Of a DNA stretch of 23,065 bases, positions 6,160-13,800 are shown piece after piece. This DNA comes from a virus. A model generated the notes under the pieces. That model was not told the origin of the DNA. It saw only the letters and a list, made by a program, of their open reading frames with translations, and searched no databases. Position 1 is the stretch's first letter. Each line of letters opens with the position of its first letter. A program made the position numbers and the translations under genes. The stretch lies in the IMG/VR virus record IMGVR_UViG_3300046096_000040, positions 1 to 23,065 of that record; one strand, 5' to 3'.

Positions 6160-6179
6160 AGGCCACCCGAAGGTGACCT
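6160..6179 (-). promoter_or_regulatory. UUCG hairpin in the leader of the lysis transcript
   Basis: On the - strand an 8-bp stem (AGGTCACC with GGTGGCCT, one U-G pair) closes a TTCG loop. The pairing is complete only on the - strand, since the + strand has a C-A mismatch, so it is meant for - strand RNA. It lies at about +4 to +24 relative to the predicted start and 30 bases before the SD of the first lysis gene. The sequence after it (ATTTGCATTATAG) has no strong U-tract, so it is more likely a 5' leader element than a strong terminator, though it may also reduce read-through from the tail genes. Confidence 0.7.
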
Positions 6180-6189
6180 GTGTTAATAC

Positions 6190-6218
6190 ATTATATCATT
6201 ATATCTGATATAAATCAA
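6190..6218 (-). promoter_or_regulatory. promoter of the lysis cassette, extended -10
   Basis: On the - strand TTGATT (6218-6213) is followed after 17 bp by TATAAT (6195-6190), with TGA just upstream of the -10. A second TATAAT (6203-6198) lies only 9 bp from the -35 and is not well spaced. Predicted start near 6183. This arrangement is the same as the promoter at 1098-1126. It would drive the lysis genes separately from the tail genes. Confidence 0.75.
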
Positions 6219-6229
6219 GAGTAATTATA

Positions 6230-7069
6230 TTAGATTTCTTCTAGACTTACAGAGCCTGAATATAGAGAATAAAACTGATGAGTCAGTGCTGATAGATTAT
6301 TCATCTTTGCATAAATCTGATAGTTTTGCTCTTTTACAATATCTGTATCTTCTGGAAACATGGAGACAAACACTGGTTTGCGAAGACCGTTACCTCTTAA
6401 AATACTTAAGAATCTATTCCTATCATTTTCTACAATAGAGCTTAAACTAAAACTCATGGTCTTATGAATAGTACCATTTGAAGTGATTAAGTTACCGGAT
6501 TCTGACCTTTTCTGTTCGCTAGTGTCTAGATATCCAAGAGAAACACCAAACTCAGCATTGATTTGAGGTGACCAATAATCTCCACAAACTACTCTGCTAA
6601 CTTCAAGATAACCTGCAGGATTAGTTGAATCAGAGATAATAATCTCCATCTTCTTGGCCGAAGTCGATGCAAACCAGCTTCTAGCATAAGTTCCACCACC
6701 ATAATTATACGCATTTACACTTAGTGAAATATTGGATAAACCACCCCATAAATCAGTTGGCGTATATGCCCCTGCATTAACAGCACCAGTATCTAGTACG
6801 GGAGTACTATCACCTGCGTTAGTATAAAGCTTGACTTGAATTGTAGCAGATGATGTTAAGTTACAAAAAGGTAATAGCACACAAGAAACAGATTGGGCAT
6901 TAGACCACGTAGCTGTAACAGTAGCTGTTGTTGAAGTTGACCTCCAGACTAGACCTTTTTGCTCTTTTTGCAAATTAGTGACAGGGAATCCACTTGTTGT
7001 TGAAGATGCAGTTAGAGTAGAAGAATCTACTACGTTATCATAAAGTATTCTGAGATTATTTTGAGGCAT
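6230..7069 (-). CDS. tail structural protein with beta-sandwich-like N-terminal half
   Basis: A 279-residue protein rich in Ser, Thr and small residues in its first 170 residues, with alternating hydrophobic strands (VWRSTSTTATVTATW, VSCVLLPFCNL, IQVKLYTNAG) that suggest a galactose-binding-like beta sandwich. The second half has more charged residues and a segment RNRFLSILRGNGLRKPVFVS seen in phage tail proteins of this sort. I know it only as a common phage structural protein near the tail fibre; a role in adsorption or at the tip is inferred. The ATG has AAGGAAA upstream, 8 bases from the preceding stop. It is the last morphogenesis gene before the lysis promoter. Confidence 0.6.
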   Translation of the reverse strand: MPQNNLRILYDNVVDSSTLTASSTTSGFPVTNLQKEQKGLVWRSTSTTATVTATWSNAQSVSCVLLPFCNLTSSATIQVKLYTNAGDSTPVLDTGAVNAGAYTPTDLWGGLSNISLSVNAYNYGGGTYARSWFASTSAKKMEIIISDSTNPAGYLEVSRVVCGDYWSPQINAEFGVSLGYLDTSEQKRSESGNLITSNGTIHKTMSFSLSSIVENDRNRFLSILRGNGLRKPVFVSMFPEDTDIVKEQNYQIYAKMNNLSALTHQFYSLYSGSVSLEEI

Positions 7070-7077
7070 AGATTTCC

Positions 7078-7383
7078 TTAAGCATTATCACGCTCTTGTG
7101 CTGTTTGCATATACAAGCTATAGAGAGCCTGATATAGTTGAGCGTGAGTCATTATTTGACCTGTATTGGTGCCATCAGTATTTAATAAAGGAAAAACTTC
7201 ATTTTCCGAAAACTGTTTTCCACAACCTTGGATATACTCCTTAAAATCAGCACCTTCTAAATTATAAACTTTCTCTTCTTGAAAGAATATAGTTTTATCT
7301 TGTCCTAGTTGATTAGAAATTTGCACCGTATGGCATCGCTGCCATGTTGTACCCGTAACATCGGACTCTTTATAGTTACTCAT
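7078..7383 (-). CDS. small tail-region protein, 101 aa
   Basis: An upstream start at 7416 is possible, but the ATG at 7383 is preferred: AAGGAT lies just before it and it begins 8 bases after the fibre stop. The product (MSNYKESDVTG...) is mostly hydrophilic, with a beta-rich first half (RCHTVQISNQL, DKTIFFQEEKVYNL) and a helical C-terminus (AQLYQALYSLYMQTAQERD). No membrane segment or catalytic motif is visible. By position between the fibre and the next tail protein it may be a fibre chaperone or a small tip protein, but I do not recognise it. Confidence 0.6.
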   Translation of the reverse strand: MSNYKESDVTGTTWQRCHTVQISNQLGQDKTIFFQEEKVYNLEGADFKEYIQGCGKQFSENEVFPLLNTDGTNTGQIMTHAQLYQALYSLYMQTAQERDNA

Positions 7384-7391
7384 GTTTATCC

Positions 7392-9266
7392 TTAAATTAA
7401 TGAAACTTGTTTCCAAGTTGTTCCGTTATGGAAATATAGTAAAGTACCTACTACGCATAAAGCTCCAAGAATAGCACCTTTAGTCGGTAAAGCACCTGTT
7501 GGGTTTAAGTACAAAGGAGCACTGGTTGTTCCACCATAAAAAGCACCACCAAAGTAGTTTGTTGATCTACCTTCAACAGCAACACCGTTTCCAGTTGATG
7601 TATTCCCACCTCGTAATGCTGGATTAGTCGAAGATGTATTATCAAAATCTCCAGCAATACCGTTAGTGTAGTTAGACGCAAATACTTGGCCTGTGTTAGC
7701 GTTAACACCCAATGTCAGACCACCGCTGGTATTATAACCCATTAAAGCTTGCTGATAGGATGGTCCACCCATTACAAGTCTTGCACCAGATGTTCCTGTT
7801 TGAATTACACCCCCTGTAATGGTGAAAGTAGAGCCATCCCAAGTCATACTAGTTGTTGAAGACCCAATACTGAATTTATAAGTTGTTCCACTATAGCCAA
7901 GGAAAAAACCAGTTCCAGTGTTGTATGCTGTTTGACCACCTCTAACATATCCTGTAGTACCAATAATTAGTGTACCAGTATCTGTGGTGATTGCAGAAAG
8001 AGAACCCACTTTTAAGTTTGACAAATACGGTACATTCCAAACGGTATTTCCAGTTGCTGGACTGTATATACCATCTGATTGATATACTGACTCACCAGCA
8101 ACAATTGAAGGCGCGGTGGCTTGCCACACCGTACCACTGCCCCAAGAACCATTTGGAGGAAATGACGCGCTACCTGTAGTTGTAATCGTAGTTGGTGTAG
8201 AGGATAGAGAGCTTAGAGTTGTTTTTGTATAGCAAATCCTAGAAGATGATCCTGTAGTACCTGTTGGACCCGGATCGCCTGTAGCACCAGTTTTGCTCTT
8301 AGCAATTGTGTATATGATATTATAAGACAGTGCATTGTACGCAGCCGTTACAGTAAAACTTTCTTGGTTGCTTGTCCAACTAGCTCCACTTAAAACTAGC
8401 TCGCCTGTAGAAGCGTTTACAGTTAAAGTCAAGCCGTTCTTGGTAGTAGTGCCACTATAAGTTACACCAGTAGTTAATACAACTCCACCTTTATATAATC
8501 TTGCACTATTTCCAGTTGGTAAAGTATAACCTGTACCATCATTAGCAGCAAATACAACATCTGCATCGCTTATCAAATCCATCAATACCGCATCATTACC
8601 TCGTTTACTTTTTACAATCGTATATGTTGCTGTATACGCAGTACTATTATGTGTAGCTGTTAAAGTAAAACTCTCTTGATTACTTGTCCAACTGGTGGCA
8701 CTTAAAGTGATAACCCCTGTAGTGTTACTTATAGTCAGTGTAAGTCCATTTTGTGTGGCAGTACCGCTATACACTACACCACTTGATATGACTGATCCAC
8801 CACTATACAGCTTTAAGCTATTTCCAGTCGGGAGTATATAGCCTGTTCCATCTGCTTCAGTAGCAACAGCATCATTTTCACTTACTAAATCTGCAAATAC
8901 TGCAGCAGCACCACTTGTTACTTTTGATATTGTAAGGTTAGAACTATAAGTTGTACCAAGATATATTAATGTTGCACGAACAACTGCAGTATCAGAAGTT
9001 AAATCTGATGCGTTTACTAACCAAGAATTTCCTGACTGACCAGCACTGGAAATAGTTCCTGAAACTACAGACCATGTAACAGTACCTATCAATTGGCCTG
9101 CAAGTTTAGCAACAATATTATAACTCGTAGGTGCAGCTACACCATTAGAATCTATATTAAATACAGGTGCTGCACTCGAAAAATAAATATAATTATTAGG
9201 TGAACTCAAGAGTCTTACAGTAGCTGACTGTAATAGAACGTCTTTGTCATTTATAACAGTAGCCAT
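7392..9266 (-). CDS. tail fibre / tip protein with Ig-like repeats and a short collagen-like segment
   Basis: A 624-residue Ser/Thr/Gly-rich protein, likely a host-recognition fibre. An N-terminal domain (1-117) resembles in outline two tandem 104-residue domains at about 118-221 and 222-325, which share TGY-x-LPTGNS, NGLTLT and SWTSNQESFT; these look like Ig-like beta domains. A short collagen-like Gly-x-y run (GATGDPGPTGTTG, 327-339) follows, usual in trimeric phage fibres. The C-terminal half is beta-rich and repetitive, ending with TLLYFHNGTTWKQVSLI, a fibre-end motif. No chaperone domain is seen. The ATG overlaps the stop of the upstream hub gene by one base (TAATG), so the two are coupled. 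Confidence 0.8.
   Translation of the reverse strand: MATVINDKDVLLQSATVRLLSSPNNYIYFSSAAPVFNIDSNGVAAPTSYNIVAKLAGQLIGTVTWSVVSGTISSAGQSGNSWLVNASDLTSDTAVVRATLIYLGTTYSSNLTISKVTSGAAAVFADLVSENDAVATEADGTGYILPTGNSLKLYSGGSVISSGVVYSGTATQNGLTLTISNTTGVITLSATSWTSNQESFTLTATHNSTAYTATYTIVKSKRGNDAVLMDLISDADVVFAANDGTGYTLPTGNSARLYKGGVVLTTGVTYSGTTTKNGLTLTVNASTGELVLSGASWTSNQESFTVTAAYNALSYNIIYTIAKSKTGATGDPGPTGTTGSSSRICYTKTTLSSLSSTPTTITTTGSASFPPNGSWGSGTVWQATAPSIVAGESVYQSDGIYSPATGNTVWNVPYLSNLKVGSLSAITTDTGTLIIGTTGYVRGGQTAYNTGTGFFLGYSGTTYKFSIGSSTTSMTWDGSTFTITGGVIQTGTSGARLVMGGPSYQQALMGYNTSGGLTLGVNANTGQVFASNYTNGIAGDFDNTSSTNPALRGGNTSTGNGVAVEGRSTNYFGGAFYGGTTSAPLYLNPTGALPTKGAILGALCVVGTLLYFHNGTTWKQVSLI
8292..8915 (-). repeat. 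two tandem 312-bp repeats inside the fibre gene
   Basis: The segments 8604-8915 and 8292-8603 encode successive 104-residue copies. Shared residues include TGY-x-LPTGNS-x-x-LY and SWTSNQESFT. The DNA copies have diverged noticeably (for example TTCCAGTTGGTAAAG against TTCCAGTCGGGAGTA), so the duplication is old or the copies are under separate selection. Confidence 0.85.
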
Positions 9267-10798
9267 TAAATAAGTACCTCCAAAGTAATAAATCCTTTAT
9301 CCCAATCAATTTCAGAAGAGATTATTTGTGAAGCAACACCATTTTCTAAGTTAAATCGTTTATGCTTCACTGTAACCATGTCTCCCAGTTGTAACTGCAA
9401 ATATTTACTTGTAGTTGTAAAACGATAAACATATCTTTGAGAACTCCACAAGTTAACAAGTCTAATAGCTTCGGCAGTAACTTCACCATTAGCATCTGTT
9501 AATAGTAGTGTATTTTTTTGTTCTGGTAAAGAATTTAATTTAAACAATGCTTGTGCTGTTGTATTTGTGTGTGTCTTGCTCAACCATTCTTTAGCCATTA
9601 TATCTTTATGGTCAGACGGAATGCCTGTTAAGAGTTTATCTTGAATAGTCCAATTTTTACAGAAGCCTAGTTTACTTGTAGCCATAATATTTGGTTTTTG
9701 GCTAACAGCGAAACTATTTTGAATAATATAATCATCAGTAATAGTTTCTGTACCCGTTGAAGGTATTGTTACTTTTAATAGTTTTAATAAGCCGTTTCTA
9801 GATGCACACAATTGAGCACCTATACTACTAGCTAATTCTTGACAAATATTAATTAGATTGTCCTTACCACTGATAAATATTCCTATTTTCTGAGGATTAT
9901 TTGTTTCAAAAGAATTAAAATTCACTAAGTCAATATCACTATCCGTAATTGAACCTGCAATTAATGGGTTGCCAAAGTCTTTAATAATTCTCTTAATTGT
10001 AGATGCAATAGTATTATTATAAGTTGGATTTTTATCTCCTTGCACAGAACATGTGACAGCGCCTGCTGGATTATTTAATAACTTAAAAGTACCTTTTGTT
10101 AAATCTACAGTATATCCAGAAGATGGTGCTAAAGGTACACCGTTATCTCTAACTTCGATAATTGATTCTATTGGTCCATCATGTACCATAAACTCTAGCA
10201 TTGTTGGATCAATCAATAATGGAGTTATGTTGAAAACTTCTCCAAATACAAGAGGCTTAACTTGCTCTTTATTTGGATTATCGTATATCAATGTAGGTAC
10301 AATAGCACCATGAAAATAATTACCAAGAAGTTCTGCTGTAATAGGAGTATTTAATTTCTCCATGATATCTCTTAATTGGATATTAATTGTGTCTTTATCA
10401 CTTGAACTAACATCTGCGATAATACCTGAAAAAACCTTAGTAAAATTACTTCTTGTAAATGTAGGATCGCCTATGTAGATATTTATAGGCCTACCTTGCC
10501 ATGCTGCACTTAGCCAACTATCATAACTACCATCAGTATTATCAATAGAGATATCTCCATAACTCAATGATCCTTGACCATCTAATCCTAAATTCTCTGT
10601 GAATTTAACAGTTGTTTTTAATACAGGGAGATACGTTGTATTTGCAGGAGCATCCGTACTACCTGTTGCATATTGTAAGTTACTGAGGTAGATTGCAGTT
10701 TCAGTTCCTGATATGTTAGCAGAAACTTCTACAAGCATACAACGAATTGCTGTAGGGTCTTCTAGCCAAGCTTGAAATTGATCGTTAGTTAATGCCAT
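9266..10798 (-). CDS. tail hub / baseplate-like protein after the tape measure
   Basis: A 510-residue protein immediately after the tape measure. It opens with a short helix (NDQFQAWLED) and a beta-rich region with paired turns (GLDGQGSLSYGDISIDNTDGSYDSW, shown in part), a segment NIYIGDPTF...FSGIIADV, and a C-terminal part with LQLGDMVTVKHKRFNL and DKGFITLEVLI. Length, position and beta-rich make-up suit a distal tail or hub protein (Dit/Tal class), but no peptidase motif is visible. This is a structural call from context. AAAGGA precedes the ATG; the gene ends over the fibre start. Confidence 0.65.
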   Translation of the reverse strand: MALTNDQFQAWLEDPTAIRCMLVEVSANISGTETAIYLSNLQYATGSTDAPANTTYLPVLKTTVKFTENLGLDGQGSLSYGDISIDNTDGSYDSWLSAAWQGRPINIYIGDPTFTRSNFTKVFSGIIADVSSSDKDTINIQLRDIMEKLNTPITAELLGNYFHGAIVPTLIYDNPNKEQVKPLVFGEVFNITPLLIDPTMLEFMVHDGPIESIIEVRDNGVPLAPSSGYTVDLTKGTFKLLNNPAGAVTCSVQGDKNPTYNNTIASTIKRIIKDFGNPLIAGSITDSDIDLVNFNSFETNNPQKIGIFISGKDNLINICQELASSIGAQLCASRNGLLKLLKVTIPSTGTETITDDYIIQNSFAVSQKPNIMATSKLGFCKNWTIQDKLLTGIPSDHKDIMAKEWLSKTHTNTTAQALFKLNSLPEQKNTLLLTDANGEVTAEAIRLVNLWSSQRYVYRFTTTSKYLQLQLGDMVTVKHKRFNLENGVASQIISSEIDWDKGFITLEVLI

Positions 10799-10819
10799 AT
10801 ATTCCTTTATAACGCATTA

Positions 10820-10849
10820 ATAACCTACTGCAGTTAAACAGTAGGTTAT
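10820..10849 (-). promoter_or_regulatory. strong hairpin directly after the tape measure stop
   Basis: An 11-bp perfect stem (ATAACCTACTG with CAGTAGGTTAT) with an 8-base loop starts 3 bases after the tape measure stop codon. On the - strand no U-tract follows, so it is not a standard terminator for this direction; the T-rich side faces the + strand. It may stabilise the 3' end of a processed tape measure message or tune expression of the hub gene, whose ribosome site lies about 15 bases downstream. Confidence 0.7.
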
Positions 10850-10852
10850 CTT

Positions 10853-13800
10853 TTATTTAAGTTTTACACTTTCGCGTACTTTTGAATTCCAATTAGATTC
10901 TTTAGAAGTATTACTGATTGTAGTATTGATACTATCAGCATTGCGTTGTTGAGCATCCAGATTAGAAACAACAATTGTAGCAGTTTCTTTAGACTGTTGG
11001 TCACGAAGTTCAACTATTTCTTGTCTTAGATTTCTGATTTCAGCTACTAATACAGAGTTAGTTGCATTCCTATCACTTAAGCTTTGGAAAAGTCTTGCGT
11101 TATCTGCGGCAGGTATGATTCGTTCACCTTTGTGAATTTGTGCATACATGTCATCAGGAACATAGTTCGTACCTTTAGCAAAAGCTGGTAAACCGTAAGG
11201 TGTGAAATAGTCAAGAATGCTTTGCTGACTAGTACCCATTATCTGAGCTAGAGTTGCAGAGCTTAACTTCCACTCACCTACAAGTTTAGCGTACAATGAT
11301 TTTACCATGTCTGCTTCAACTTCTGGACTTACTCGTCCTTCAGCCATACCATACATTTGATAGTGATATTTTGCAAACTCATCCTGAGACATGCCATAGG
11401 AGTTCTGAGAATATGCTGCAGCTACATCAGGATTCATTGCAAAATAATCCTTAGCAGCAGTTTGATTCATCCAACTTTCAACATCAGTTTTGAACTGAGA
11501 TAAAGAACTTGAACTTCCTTGTGCTCCATAAACAACATCACCTGATACAAGAGCACTACCTAACTGAGAAGCAGCAGCAGGAGCGAGAGAGTTTGCTAAA
11601 CCCTGTGCAGCAGCTAAGTTATTTATGGCATCGGCTACAGACAAAACACTTGTATTAATCAAACCCAATGCACTCAGTTGCTTTTGAGCATCAGTTACCT
11701 GAGCATCCAAAGCTGATGCAGTGCTAGTTAGAGCCTCTTGAACATAGTTGAAGTCTTGAGTGTATTGTGCTGAACTAGCATTATACATGCGAGAAGCTTC
11801 TAGGAATGAACTAGATGCACCCTGTAGTTGACTCAAAGCACTATCTCTTCTAGCTATCTCTTCTGGTGTAGTAGCTGGACCTGTAGCAGCAGCTAATAAT
11901 GCATCAAACTGAGCAGATGCTTCTCTGTATTGCTGTTCAGGAGTTAATGTTGTTTGAGAACCCAACAGCAATGACTGACTGTACTGTCTTAATGATTCTG
12001 CATAATTTTTCAGATTAGTTATGGTAGATTTTAAAACGTCACCTTCTCTATTACGAGCAGCAGTTAATGCATCTTGTGCAGTTCTGACATCTTCCAATGC
12101 AAAAATATATGCTTGAGCACTTTGAAGAGCAGGGTCAGTAGATGCAAGAATAGATGCTCTTTGAGAAGCTAAAATTTGAGAATCTGTTCCTGTCAGTTCT
12201 AGAATTTGTTGCTTCATATCCTCAATAGCACCGACAGCAGAACTAGCTGCTGGTACTAAGTCAGCGAAACCGTATTGAAGTGCTAACAAATCAGCTACAA
12301 GTTGATCATCACCAGCAGCTCGTGCAGATGTAACCAACGCTTTAAATCCTTCACGAGACTTGGGAAGTTCTAATCCTAGTTCACTAAACGCAGTTGTCAA
12401 ATCAGTAGTTAGGTTATTGATCTTTTCAGTATCACTGAAAAAGTTTTCATAGAAGAACCCCATTGCTTGATTGAAACCTTCGATACCGCCAAAGAGGTCA
12501 ACGAAACCTTGTGCAGCGTCAATTGAAGATAATTCTAACTTATAAGTTTCAAAGCCTAGCTTTTTAAAGGCACCGTTAATTCCACCCATGAAGGTTGAAA
12601 GTCTAGTCAACGCTTGGACGTTAGTTTCATTCTCTCTGCGATAACCACTAGTACCAATAACAGCTTTAGCCATAGATTCTTCAATCTTGGCAAACTCTTC
12701 TTGATATTTCTTAGTAGCATCTTCAGGAGATAAACCCATTAGATCAATAGCAAATCTTTGTGTAAAATCTTTAATAGCATCTGAACCAAAACCTGCTGTT
12801 TCAGCAAGTTCCATTACAGAACTCTTAATTAATCTAAAATCAGATGCAATAGCACTGCGGTCAGCTTCTTCTAATACAGAAGGTGTATATTTATCACTGC
12901 GAAGCCATCCGCCTTTTTCAAAAGTATAACGATTACCTTCAAAACCGGAAGCACCACCTAGTGTACCTTCGATACCTATACCAGCTAATTTTCTACCGAA
13001 TGTTCTATTGAATGCACCACCAGCTAAACCACCAAGAGCAGCCCCTAATGGACCTGCAATAGCCATACCAATTGCTGTCCCAATATTAACAGCAGAATTA
13101 CCAGATGCGCCTCCCATTGCTGAGTAGCCACCTGATACAGCACGACCACCGTATACACCGGCTAATACCCCGGCTACTGGAGCACCATATGTAGCACCTA
13201 GATTATAAGATGTTGATGTTGCTAGACCACCTGACTGCATACCAGCTAGAGGGCCAAAACCGTTAGCTACACCAGCACCAAAAGCACTTGCTTGAGAAGC
13301 AATGGAAGCACCACCAATAGTTAGACCAGATAAACCACCAGTAGCTGCACTACCTGTAGCAGAGCCAGCGAATGAACTTACAGCATCACCACTAGAACCA
13401 CCAACAAAACTCTGAATTAGATTACCTAGTGTAGCATCGACCAAAGCTTTAACTACAATTGTAATTGGCTTTTTAAGTTCAGCTACTACTAGATCACGTA
13501 GTTTTTTACTACCAGCTTTACCACCTTCGAATAGACCTGTGATTGTAGCGTCAGTTAAACCATTAGAAATAATATCATATTGCTTTTGCATTTCAGCAGC
13601 GAAGTCATTTGCAATTTCGGTGTTGATATTTTTGGCTCTGTCTGCAAATCTTTGGTAAGCCTGCGCCTGAAGTTCGGCAATATCTTGACCATTGTTCAAG
13701 CTTGTCAGTTTACTAATATCGGCTAATTCTTTAGCTAGAAGAACTTCTGCTTGTCTTGTCTTGATAGCTTTCTTTCGTTCTGCATCAGTTTTACCAATTA

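Noticed and set aside
9463-9480. GCTTCGGC inside the hub gene as another UUCG hairpin.
   Set aside because: It lies within coding sequence and the flanking arms pair over only a few bases.
10853-10860. Hairpin at 10820-10849 as a Rho-independent terminator for the tape measure.
   Set aside because: The T-rich flank is on the wrong side for - strand transcription, so it is listed as a hairpin and not as a terminator.
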